Shown one piece after another: positions 1 through 5,530 of a stretch of 10,078 nt of DNA. Made by a program: the position numbers and the translations under genes. The stretch spans positions 1 through 10,078 of the forward strand of contig JAEDOB010000060.1 of NCBI GenBank assembly GCA_016302225.1, given 5' to 3'. Numbering within the stretch: the first letter of the stretch is position 1; each line of letters opens with the position of its first letter. The stretch is from Oscillospiraceae bacterium. Its GTDB lineage: Bacteria; Bacillota; Clostridia; Oscillospirales; Ruminococcaceae. The notes under the pieces are model-generated. The model had not been told where the DNA came from. It saw only the letters and a program-made list of their open reading frames with translations, and made no database searches.

Positions 1-382
1 CCTTTTTCACATCGAAATAATCGTTCAGAAGTCCGCTGAAACTGTCCCATTTATCGGACATACGATAAACGATAGGAGAGTTGCTCCACTCAAAAACCGT
101 GGGATTTGACTTGTACAGAAGCCGCAGAGTTTTCTGAATATCCCAGCCGTTAATGTCGAAAACATCGTCCAGCTGCCACTCGATAACGTCCCGTGTTTTC
201 TCCAGCTTCAGATAGAAATCCTTTTTGCGGGCATAGATAAACCGCACATCATAGTCGCTGTCGGGGGACTCAAAGCCCCATGCACGGCTGCCCGACTCAA
301 CGCAGAGAAGTATCTCCACATTCTCGGTCCTTTCGATTTCATCAAGCTTTTCCTGTATCTTTTGGTATATCATCTCGTCCAT
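1..382 (-). CDS. RlaP/YcgL-type nucleotidyltransferase (C-terminus outside window)
   Basis: This gene runs off the left edge, so only the first 127 codons are visible. Residues 31-45 read GSRAWGFESPDSDYD, the pol-beta nucleotidyltransferase signature: a Gly-Ser loop followed by two metal-binding aspartates, D43 and D45. The GSRAWGF form is typical of the RlaP/YcgL family (Pfam RlaP, named for an RNA-repair polymerase-beta-like protein), whose members are soluble and mostly of unknown substrate. The start is ATG at 382. An AAAGGGG site at 392-398 lies 9 nt upstream, and the ATG at 387 is out of frame. The gene begins 23 nt after the ruvX stop with no terminator between, so the two are probably co-transcribed. 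The family call is firm; the substrate is unknown. Confidence 0.8.
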   Translation of the reverse strand, partial: MDEMIYQKIQEKLDEIERTENVEILLCVESGSRAWGFESPDSDYDVRFIYARKKDFYLKLEKTRDVIEWQLDDVFDINGWDIQKTLRLLYKSNPTVFEWSNSPIVYRMSDKWDSFSGLLNDYFDVKK

Positions 383-405
383 TTCATAATGCCCCTTTAC
401 GTTGA

Positions 406-825
406 TTATTTGCTGTTTTTGCGAAATTCCAGATAGCTTTCAAGAATAATAACTGCGGCAACAGCGTCCACAACAGCCTTCCGCTTTTTGCCCCTGACAT
501 TGGTTTCGTTAAGTATCTGATGTGCCGAAACGGTGGTGCAGCGCTCGTCCCACATGACTACTTCAACGCCTGTTTTTTCGGAGATAAGCTTGCCGAATTC
601 ACGGCATTTTTCCGCACGGTCGCCCTCGGTGCCGTCCATATTTTTCGGCAGTCCCACAACAATAAGCTCGGGCTTTTCCGACTTGACAAATCCCGCAATT
701 TTTTCGGCGCAGCGTTCGGCATTGTACTCGTTGATAACGGTCAGGGGAGAAGCGAGAAACTCGGTCTTATCGCAGACGGCAAGCCCTGTTCTTGCGTCGC
801 CGTAATCCACAGACATAATTTTCAT
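406..825 (-). CDS. ruvX: RuvX/YqgF family putative Holliday junction resolvase
   Basis: This encodes a 139-residue cytoplasmic RNase H-fold protein of the RuvX/YqgF family, about the usual family length. Family members are linked to Holliday junction resolution and, in E. coli, to 16S rRNA 5'-end processing. Visible motifs are the first acidic residue in VDYGDARTG (D7), VGLPKNMDG at 57-65, the WDERCTT block (D93, E94) and the C-terminal aspartate in AVVDAVAA (D120). The conserved acidic positions therefore appear complete. An AGAAAGGG ribosome binding site at 833-840 supports the ATG at 825 over the in-frame ATG three codons later. In many Firmicutes this gene sits in an alaS-yrzL-yrrK cluster; here it precedes a nucleotidyltransferase gene instead. 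Confidence 0.95.
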   Translation of the reverse strand: MKIMSVDYGDARTGLAVCDKTEFLASPLTVINEYNAERCAEKIAGFVKSEKPELIVVGLPKNMDGTEGDRAEKCREFGKLISEKTGVEVVMWDERCTTVSAHQILNETNVRGKKRKAVVDAVAAVIILESYLEFRKNSK

Positions 826-841
826 AGTATTACCCTTTCTA

Positions 842-870
842 TTGACAGTGACATAAATTTATAGTATAAT
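842..870 (+). promoter_or_regulatory. Consensus SigA promoter for the epimerase gene
   Basis: TTGACA at 842-847 and TATAAT at 865-870 are separated by exactly 17 nt, a perfect match to the housekeeping sigma factor consensus. Transcription would start near 877, giving a leader of about 29 nt before the ATG at 906. This strong unregulated-looking promoter also argues against a start codon at 885, only about 8 nt from the predicted start site. Confidence 0.85.
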
Positions 871-891
871 TATGACAAATAAAAATGTTTA
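863..891 (-). promoter_or_regulatory. Possible ruvX promoter
   Basis: On the minus strand TAAACA (891-886), a 17-nt spacer and TATACT (868-863) make a plausible SigA promoter with a predicted leader of about 30 nt. The -35 match is poor. Its -10 hexamer overlaps the -10 of the opposite-strand promoter at 865-870, so the two could compete for polymerase. Confidence 0.3.
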
Positions 892-892
892 C

Positions 893-897
893 GGAGG
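893..897 (+). promoter_or_regulatory. Ribosome binding site deciding the epimerase start
   Basis: GGAGG lies 8 nt before the ATG at 906. It falls inside the longer reading frame that opens at 885, so translation from 885 is unlikely. Confidence 0.85.
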
Positions 898-905
898 TAA
901 ATTTT

Positions 906-1766
906 ATGCTTTACACAATATCGTCCGACACGCTGACAGCGCAGATCTCCGACTTCGGTGCGGAGCTTTCTTCTCTGAAAACTGCCGACGGAACAGAGCT
1001 TATCTGGCAGGCAGACCCCGAAATATGGAAACGTCATGCGCCGCTGCTTTTCCCGTTTATCTGCAACACAGAGTCGAAAAAATACACGGTGAACGGCGTT
1101 GAATATGCCCTGTCAAACCACGGCTTTGCGAGAGATACGGTTTTTGAATGCGTTTCGGAAACCGACGGAAGTGTTCGCTTTGTCCTGAAATCGACCGAAG
1201 AAACGCTGAAAAAATATCCCTACAAATTTGAGCTTTCTGCGGATTACACACTTTCGGGAAACACTCTCGCGACCTCAGTAACCGTGAAAAATACCGATGA
1301 CAAGGACATTTTCTTCTTCATCGGCGGACACCCCGCATTTAACTGTCCGCTGACCGACGGCGAGAATTTCGAGGACTATTATGTGGAATATTCCGAAAAT
1401 GAAACCATCACCCAGCCCGTACCGAACGGTGAGCGAACCATTCTCGACAACGGCAGACAGGTGCCTCTGACACACGAGCTTTTTGCACACGACGTGTTTA
1501 TGAAGGACAAGCCCAACTCATCTTCGATTTCGCTGAAAAGCAAAAAGTCCGCAAGATCTATTCGCCTTGATTATGACAACAGCGGTTGTATTGCTGTTTG
1601 GTCGCCCGCACGTAATGATGCAAATTTCGTTTGCTTAGAGCCGTGGAGCTCCGTTCCCGTTTATTGTGATAAGGTTGATGAGCTGACCGAAATGCCCCAC
1701 GCAAAGAAGCTTGCAGCGGGAGAAAGCTACGTATTCTCCTACAAAATTTCCTTGCTGACCGAATAA
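906..1766 (+). CDS. Aldose 1-epimerase family protein (LacX-like)
   Basis: This encodes a 286-residue cytoplasmic protein of the galactose mutarotase superfamily, which interconverts alpha and beta anomers of free or phosphorylated sugars. Features seen are a TAQISDFGAELSSL opening typical of LacX-type members, NHGFARD with a conserved histidine (H72), the GGHPAFNCPL block with the likely acid/base histidine H142, and EPWSSVPVYCD with the likely catalytic base E245. The core residues are thus present. No signal peptide is visible. The start at 906 follows the ribosome binding site and promoter. The gene appears monocistronic, and its 3' end overlaps the convergent gene on the other strand by 28 nt with no obvious terminator. 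The natural sugar cannot be read from sequence: no sugar transport or catabolism genes lie nearby. Confidence 0.9.
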   Translation: MLYTISSDTLTAQISDFGAELSSLKTADGTELIWQADPEIWKRHAPLLFPFICNTESKKYTVNGVEYALSNHGFARDTVFECVSETDGSVRFVLKSTEETLKKYPYKFELSADYTLSGNTLATSVTVKNTDDKDIFFFIGGHPAFNCPLTDGENFEDYYVEYSENETITQPVPNGERTILDNGRQVPLTHELFAHDVFMKDKPNSSSISLKSKKSARSIRLDYDNSGCIAVWSPARNDANFVCLEPWSSVPVYCDKVDELTEMPHAKKLAAGESYVFSYKISLLTE

Positions 1767-2491
1767 AGATAGCGTCTGTTACTTGCGCCGACCTTTTCAG
1801 TAACATTCAAGCTTGTGAGAATGTTCAGGACAAGCCGCGCAAGGGGCAGATCAATTTTTGCCGCAGCCGAAAGATCATTTGCGGTAAACTCGTATGAACG
1901 CAGCTCATTCGGGACAAAATAAAGGTAATCGGCGGGACGCTTTATGATAAGCTCGTCGATCATCTCGGTGGGAAATTTATCGTATTTCACATAGTCCTTC
2001 CGTGAACGGCGGGGCTTTTTCACGTCCCCCGTAATGCGGTGTTCCTCCGCCTCCAGCATAACGATATGCAGCGTTAAATTTTCCTCGGAAAGGCGGTTTT
2101 TTATCTTGTAAAGCTCGGGGAAAATGTCGTAAAAGCTTTCCTTTTTCGGAGATGTTCTTCGGGAAATTACCGTTCCGTGTTCGTCAAGCTTTATGATTTT
2201 CAGCTTGCTGTAAACGGGGTGAACGATGGTCACGGGGGCGGCTGTCAGAAACACGTCCAGCTTTTTCCGCAGCTTGTCAAAGCCCTTTGTCTGTATTTCG
2301 ATAATGCCGTTTTCTCCCGCAATATCCGCCACAAATCCGCCTATCTTCTGCTCCTGGCTGTCGGTAAACGGTTCAAAATAGTTTTTCAGTACAGCGTGAA
2401 CGGTTTTTTCGCCGAGAGTCCCGACGCCGTTTTTCAGCTGTTCACCGTCCGACACTTTTTTTAAGGCTTCGGCAAAGCGCAATTTATCCAT
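1739..2491 (-). CDS. Unnamed protein: putative PD-(D/E)XK (Mrr-like) nuclease domain plus winged helix
   Basis: I do not recognise a named family for this 250-residue protein. Residues 25-72 resemble a minimal PD-(D/E)XK core: TLGEKTVH with a helical glutamate (E28), then a strand with GGFVADIAGENG (D56) and IIEIQTKGF, where E-x-Q-T-K matches the QxK variant seen in Mrr-type restriction enzymes. The middle (about 100-185) is basic and includes a KKPRRSRK patch. The C-terminus (about 200-248) looks like a winged helix: TANDLSAAAKIDLPLARLV, then NILTSLNVTEK and a RRYLYSV wing. Together these suggest a DNA-binding enzyme or a degenerate nuclease. The start ATG at 2491 has a GGAGG at 2501-2505. 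The gene lies just downstream of the terminator after the SCP2-like gene, and no strong promoter of its own was found, so expression by read-through is likely. The nuclease call is an inference from a short motif. Confidence 0.6.
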   Translation of the reverse strand: MDKLRFAEALKKVSDGEQLKNGVGTLGEKTVHAVLKNYFEPFTDSQEQKIGGFVADIAGENGIIEIQTKGFDKLRKKLDVFLTAAPVTIVHPVYSKLKIIKLDEHGTVISRRTSPKKESFYDIFPELYKIKNRLSEENLTLHIVMLEAEEHRITGDVKKPRRSRKDYVKYDKFPTEMIDELIIKRPADYLYFVPNELRSYEFTANDLSAAAKIDLPLARLVLNILTSLNVTEKVGASNRRYLYSVSKEIL

Positions 2492-2506
2492 CAGGAAATT
2501 CCTCCG

Positions 2507-2548
2507 AAAAATATAACAAAAGCCGCCCGATTCTCAGAAAAGGGCGGC
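2507..2548 (-). terminator. Intrinsic terminator after the SCP2-like gene
   Basis: GCCGCCC at 2522-2528 pairs perfectly with GGGCGGC at 2542-2548 around a 13-nt loop. On the minus strand the stem is followed by TTTTG and a further T-rich run (2521-2507). It lies between the SCP2-like gene and the downstream nuclease-like gene, so it would limit transcription of the latter. Confidence 0.85.
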
Positions 2549-2569
2549 GGGTTTTGCGGATAGTAAAAA

Positions 2570-3184
2570 TTACTTTCTCTTAGCTCTGTTTCTTGCCTTA
2601 GGAGCCTTCTTAGCTACATCAGTCTTAACCTCTGTCTTAGCTTCAGCCTTGGGAGCCTCAGCCTTAACCTCGGTCTTAGGAGCTTCAGCCTTAGGAGCCT
2701 CTGTCTTAACCTCTTCGGTCTTAGCAGCTGCGGGCTTTTCCTCAGTCTTCTTTGCTGCGGGTTTCTTAGCAGGCTTTTCTTCTGCCTTCTTTTCGACAGG
2801 CTTCTTTGCGGGCTTTTCGGTCTTTACTTCTGCTTCCTTAACTGCGGGAACTGCACTTGCGATAAGAGCCTGAACCTTTTCTGCACCCTCAAGGCTGCCC
2901 TCACAGATGATCTTGCCCTTTTCGATAGCGGAAAGGATAGTAGTCTTGCCGCTGATAACGCTGTTCAGAACTGTTGCTGTAAGGGAGAGCTCGCAAAGTC
3001 TGTCATCGTAAGCGTAAGGCTCAACTCTGAACTGACCGTCTGTTACTGCGATGAAAAATTTACCGCTGTTCTTCTCATCGGTGATATTAACAGTAACACC
3101 GAAATTAGCATAACCGCTTGCGTCAACTGTTGCGTCTGCGAAATATGCTTTCTGTACCTTTTTGACTGTTGACTCAAAAGACAT
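2570..3184 (-). CDS. SCP2-like domain protein with Lys/Ala/Glu/Pro-rich (histone H1-like) tail
   Basis: This encodes a 204-residue protein in two parts. Residues 1-110 resemble an SCP2 sterol-carrier fold: a KFFIAVTDGQFRVEPY strand pair, a CELSLTATVLNSVISGK helix and the closing KGKIICEGSLEGAEKVQAL segment. SCP2 domains bind lipids or other hydrophobic ligands. Residues 115-196 consist almost only of A, K, E, P, T and V in imperfect repeats such as KTEAPKAEAPKTEVKAEAPK; the last ten residues (KAPKARNRAKRK end) are strongly basic. The tail resembles histone H1 or bacterial H1-like proteins. No signal peptide or membrane helix is present. All visible arginine codons are AGA, unlike neighbouring genes that use CGN often, which suggests high expression. 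An AAAGGCGG site precedes the ATG at 3184. The gene has its own promoter and terminator. The ligand and the role of the tail are unknown. Confidence 0.75.
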   Translation of the reverse strand: MSFESTVKKVQKAYFADATVDASGYANFGVTVNITDEKNSGKFFIAVTDGQFRVEPYAYDDRLCELSLTATVLNSVISGKTTILSAIEKGKIICEGSLEGAEKVQALIASAVPAVKEAEVKTEKPAKKPVEKKAEEKPAKKPAAKKTEEKPAAAKTEEVKTEAPKAEAPKTEVKAEAPKAEAKTEVKTDVAKKAPKARNRAKRK

Positions 3185-3224
3185 TGAAAATTCCGCCTTT
3201 CATAATTCAAAATAATCTGACTCA

Positions 3225-3250
3225 AAATCAAAGGAAATTTTCCTTGATTT
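3225..3250. repeat. Near-perfect inverted repeat in the SCP2-like gene leader
   Basis: AAATCA-A-AGGAAA (3225-3237) pairs with TTTTCCTTGATTT (3238-3250) over eleven base pairs with one bulged A (3232) and a tiny loop. It sits downstream of the predicted start site for the minus-strand gene and so would be transcribed. It could be an operator, an mRNA-stabilising hairpin or an attenuator; the T-run expected of a terminator is weak. Confidence 0.6.
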
Positions 3251-3263
3251 AATTTACAAAATG

Positions 3264-3292
3264 ATTATATCACATTCTAAAATAAAAAACAA
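3264..3292 (-). promoter_or_regulatory. Extended -10 promoter for the SCP2-like gene
   Basis: On the minus strand TTGTTT (3292-3287), a 17-nt spacer and TATAAT (3269-3264) preceded by TGTGA give a SigA promoter with an extended -10. Predicted initiation near 3257 leaves a leader of about 70 nt that contains the inverted repeat at 3225-3250. Confidence 0.7.
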
Positions 3293-3317
3293 GTAGTTTT
3301 TTCATAAAAAACGTCAA

Positions 3318-3345
3318 TTGCAATTTTTTTATAATAGTGTACAAT
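3318..3345 (+). promoter_or_regulatory. Probable promoter for the metallophosphoesterase-sirtuin unit
   Basis: TTGCAA at 3318-3323, inside a 10-bp palindrome AATTGCAATT (3316-3325), is followed after 16 nt by TACAAT (3340-3345). A second -10 candidate, TATAAT at 3330-3335, lacks a good -35 but would leave the ribosome binding site at 3352 intact, whereas initiation from TACAAT would start on it. The promoter is therefore placed only approximately. Confidence 0.4.
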
Positions 3346-3351
3346 ATATGT

Positions 3352-3357
3352 GAGGTG
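3352..3357 (+). promoter_or_regulatory. Ribosome binding site deciding a GTG start
   Basis: GAGGTG lies 6 nt before the GTG at 3364. The frame is also open from a GTG at 3337, but that codon lies within the promoter and has no ribosome binding site. Confidence 0.75.
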
Positions 3358-3363
3358 AAAAGT

Positions 3364-4227
3364 GTGATAAAAGTACCATTTAAACATATTTTTGCGGTAA
3401 TTTCGGCGGTTTCTGCGGGTGCATTTTTTTATTTTGAGCAAAATTCCATCGAAGCTTCACGCTTTGAGGTGTACAGCAAAAACCTTCCGAAGGCAGCTGA
3501 CGGGCTGAAAATAGTACAGCTTTCCGACCTGCACAACAAGAAATTCGGAAGGGAAAATTGCCGTCTTATTTCCGAGATCGACAAGCTTTCGCCCGATATA
3601 ATTTTGCTTACGGGAGATATGGTGAGCCACAAAATTCCCGATTTGGACGGTTACATTTCCTTTGTAAAAAAGCTTTGCAAACGTTACCCCGTTTACTATG
3701 TGAGCGGCAATCACGAGTGCTCGGATATGTCCCCGAAGCAGAAGGAAAAGCTTGAAACTGAGCTTAAATATTCGGGTGCTGTCTGCGTTGACAACAGGAC
3801 CGCTGTTTTTGAATTCCGAGGGGAGCGTATAAACATTTGCGGGCTGTGTTATGATGCTTGCTTTTACCGAGGAGTGCGGCAGTTCAGGTACGGCTGGAAG
3901 ACGTTCAACATCGGTGAAATGAACAGGCTGCTGCCAAAAAGATCCGAGGATAATTTCACTGTTTTGCTTGCTCATAATCCGCTGGATTTTGACACCTATG
4001 CAGAGTGGGGAGCGGATATTTCCTTCGGGGGACACGTTCACGGAGGACTTATCAGACTGCCTAAAATAGGCGGTATCCTCAGTCCCGAACGCAGACTGTT
4101 TCCCAAATACAAGGAGGGCGTTTACGAGATAGACGGACGCTTTCTTGCGGTCAGCAGAGGGCTTGGTGAGATACGCCTTTTCAACCGTCCCGAGATAGTT
4201 TGCGTCAGTCTTTTTTCGGAAAAATAA
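3364..4227 (+). CDS. Membrane-anchored metallophosphoesterase (YkuE/YaeI-like)
   Basis: This encodes a 287-residue calcineurin-like metallophosphoesterase. An N-terminal hydrophobic segment (about 8-24) preceded by K and H residues looks like an uncleaved membrane anchor or signal sequence, placing the enzyme on the outer face of the membrane. The dinuclear-metal motifs are complete and in order: DLH (D55, H57), GD (84-85), GNHE (115-118), H204 and GHVH (223-226). The layout matches YkuE/YaeI proteins, some of which act on lipid-linked pyrophosphates such as UDP-diacylglucosamine; the substrate here cannot be assigned. A GTG start at 3364 is chosen from the ribosome binding site. The Sir2 gene follows 22 nt after the stop with no terminator, so the two probably share a transcript. 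Confidence 0.9.
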   Translation: MIKVPFKHIFAVISAVSAGAFFYFEQNSIEASRFEVYSKNLPKAADGLKIVQLSDLHNKKFGRENCRLISEIDKLSPDIILLTGDMVSHKIPDLDGYISFVKKLCKRYPVYYVSGNHECSDMSPKQKEKLETELKYSGAVCVDNRTAVFEFRGERINICGLCYDACFYRGVRQFRYGWKTFNIGEMNRLLPKRSEDNFTVLLAHNPLDFDTYAEWGADISFGGHVHGGLIRLPKIGGILSPERRLFPKYKEGVYEIDGRFLAVSRGLGEIRLFNRPEIVCVSLFSEK

Positions 4228-4233
4228 TTTTAT

Positions 4234-4241
4234 AAAAGGAG
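4234..4241 (+). promoter_or_regulatory. Ribosome binding site deciding the sirtuin start
   Basis: AAAAGGAG lies 8 nt before the ATG at 4250. The in-frame GTG at 4241 begins inside this site and is therefore not the start. Confidence 0.85.
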
Positions 4242-4249
4242 TGTTTGCA

Positions 4250-4993
4250 ATGGGAAATTTGTCATTTGAGGAAGAGAAAAATCAGCTGAAAAAGCTTATC
4301 GCTAACCATTCGAGAATAGTGTTTTTCGGAGGTGCGGGAGTGTCCACGGAAAGCGGTATTCCCGACTTCAGAAGCGTTGACGGGCTGTATAATCAAAAGT
4401 ATGATTATCCGCCCGAAACTATTCTTTCCCACAGCTTTTTCAAAAGCAAAATGTCCGAATTTTACCGCTTTTACAAGGATAAAATGCTTTGCCTTGACGC
4501 TAAGCCCAACAGCGCACATTATGCCTTGGCAAGCCTTGAAAAGTCGGGAAAGCTGTCCTCGGTAATTACGCAGAATATTGACGGACTGCATCAGCTGGCG
4601 GGCAGCGAAAATGTTGTTGAGCTGCATGGTTCGGTGCTGAGAAATTACTGTATGTCCTGCGGAAAATCCTATTCTGCGGAGTACATACTGAATTCTGACG
4701 GCATTCCGAAATGTGAGTGCGGAGGCAATATCAAGCCCGATGTTGTGCTGTATGAGGAGCAGCTTGATTCCCGTGCAATTGATACGGCAATAACGGAAAT
4801 ATCCTCGGCGGATATGCTTATTGTCGGCGGAACGTCGCTGGCTGTGTATCCCGCTGCGGGAATGCTGAGATATTTCCGAGGTGACACGCTGGTGCTTATT
4901 AACAAGAGCCAAACGCAGTATGACGATTCGGCGGACTATGTTTTCAGAAGCTCCATAGGAAAGCTTTTGGGTGCGGCTGTTCTGGACGAATGA
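4250..4993 (+). CDS. cobB: Sir2-family NAD-dependent protein deacetylase
   Basis: This encodes a 247-residue sirtuin, the usual size for bacterial members, which removes acyl groups from protein lysines while consuming NAD. Seen in order are the NAD-binding block GGAGVSTESGIPDFR (27-41), TQNIDGLH (107-114), the catalytic histidine in ELHGS (H126), four zinc cysteines (C134, C137, C155, C157) and GGTSLAVYPAA (193-203). No active-site residue appears missing. The short N-terminus and KPNSAHYAL segment resemble class U bacterial sirtuins such as the Thermotoga enzyme; the Tyr/Arg pair of desuccinylase-type sirtuins is not apparent. The protein is cytoplasmic. It follows the metallophosphoesterase gene closely and is followed by terminator-like sequence. 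Substrate proteins are unknown. Confidence 0.95.
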   Translation: MGNLSFEEEKNQLKKLIANHSRIVFFGGAGVSTESGIPDFRSVDGLYNQKYDYPPETILSHSFFKSKMSEFYRFYKDKMLCLDAKPNSAHYALASLEKSGKLSSVITQNIDGLHQLAGSENVVELHGSVLRNYCMSCGKSYSAEYILNSDGIPKCECGGNIKPDVVLYEEQLDSRAIDTAITEISSADMLIVGGTSLAVYPAAGMLRYFRGDTLVLINKSQTQYDDSADYVFRSSIGKLLGAAVLDE

Positions 4994-4994
4994 C

Positions 4995-5067
4995 AAAATC
5001 CGACGAACTGCATATACTGTTCTAGGGACGGATTTTTCAGCCGTTCCGACGCCTGTCCGATTTTTTT
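4995..5067 (+). terminator. Terminator-like region after the sirtuin gene
   Basis: AAAATCCG (4995-5002) and CGGATTTT (5029-5036) form an 8-bp stem with a long loop that itself contains GAAC/GTTC pairing. A second, overlapping fold pairs GGGACGG (5025-5031) with CCGTTCC (5041-5047, one G-T). A T7 run ends the region at 5061-5067. Two competing hairpins make the exact terminator uncertain. Confidence 0.45.
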
Positions 5068-5111
5068 ATCCCGAATGATTATTTCAGAATTTACAGGCAA
5101 TAATACGAGTA

Positions 5112-5132
5112 GAATTTGAGAAGATCAAATTC
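5112..5132. repeat. Perfect inverted repeat upstream of mazF
   Basis: GAATTTGA (5112-5119) and TCAAATTC (5125-5132) are exact reverse complements with a 5-nt centre (GAAGA). The element ends 26 nt before the GTG start of mazF. It is not followed by a T-run on either strand, so an operator or leader hairpin is more likely than a terminator. No convincing promoter could be placed in 4994-5158. Confidence 0.6.
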
Positions 5133-5144
5133 AAAAAATTCGGA

Positions 5145-5150
5145 TTGGAG
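5145..5150 (+). promoter_or_regulatory. Ribosome binding site deciding the mazF start
   Basis: TTGGAG lies 8 nt before the GTG at 5159. The in-frame GTG at 5150 overlaps this site, so it is not the likely start. Confidence 0.7.
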
Positions 5151-5158
5151 TGCTTAAA

Positions 5159-5512
5159 GTGTCTGTAAAAAGAGGAGAGATATACTATGCCGACCTGAGC
5201 CCCGTTGTAGGCTCGGAGCAGGGAGGGATAAGACCTGTGCTTATTGTTCAGAATGACGTGGGAAACAAGCACAGTCCAACGGTCATAGCGGCTGCCATAA
5301 CCAGCCAGAAGGAAAAGGCAAAGCTTCCCACGCATATTTCTCTGAACGCGTCCTCCTGCGGACTTGCAAAGGACAGCATCGTGCTTCTTGAGCAGATAAG
5401 GACCATAGATAAAAAACGTCTTAAAGAACGTATGGGAGAGCTGGACACACCCTCCATGAACAGGGTTGACAACGCTCTTTCTATCAGCTTCGGTCTTGGC
5501 GGCGTTACATAA
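5159..5512 (+). CDS. mazF: MazF/NdoA-type mRNA interferase toxin, no adjacent antitoxin
   Basis: This encodes a 117-residue PemK/MazF-fold endoribonuclease that cleaves single-stranded mRNA at short specific sequences. It matches B. subtilis NdoA (EndoA) along its length: VKRGEIYYADLSPVVGSEQ, GGIRPVLIVQND, AAAITSQ, KLPTH and DSIVLLEQIRTIDKKRL. R25 and T48, the catalytic positions in NdoA, are both present, so the enzyme looks active. The GTG start at 5159 gives the family's usual N-terminus and length. Normally a MazE/EndoAI antitoxin gene of about 90 codons lies immediately upstream; only 165 nt separate this gene from the sirtuin stop, with no antitoxin frame seen. The downstream neighbour is on the opposite strand. 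Control must come from a distant antitoxin or another mechanism. Confidence 0.93.
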   Translation: MSVKRGEIYYADLSPVVGSEQGGIRPVLIVQNDVGNKHSPTVIAAAITSQKEKAKLPTHISLNASSCGLAKDSIVLLEQIRTIDKKRLKERMGELDTPSMNRVDNALSISFGLGGVT

Positions 5513-5530
5513 AAACGCCCCAAGATAAAA

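Noticed and set aside
2574..2842. Repetitive DNA that could be read as a tandem repeat array or CRISPR-like element
   Set aside because: The repeats are imperfect, in frame and explained by the low-complexity protein tail; there is no constant repeat with unique spacers.
2649..2873. A plus-strand alanine/serine-rich frame that looks like hydrophobic repeats
   Set aside because: It is the complement of the Lys/Ala/Glu/Pro repeat codons of the SCP2-like protein; the repetition explains the open frame.
3457..4041. A 194-codon minus-strand frame opposite the metallophosphoesterase gene
   Set aside because: The plus-strand protein carries all metal-binding motifs in order, and the antisense translation shows no domain or membrane pattern.
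4262..4996. A 244-codon open frame on the minus strand opposite the sirtuin gene
   Set aside because: It is the antisense shadow of a gene whose every Sir2 motif is intact. It has no recognisable domain and no ribosome binding site that stands out.
5150..5152. GTG as an alternative mazF start
   Set aside because: It overlaps the TTGGAG ribosome binding site, and the GTG at 5159 gives the N-terminus expected from NdoA.
4995..5158. A hidden small antitoxin gene between the sirtuin and mazF genes
   Set aside because: The 165-nt gap is filled by hairpins and AT-rich sequence with no convincing frame of antitoxin length.
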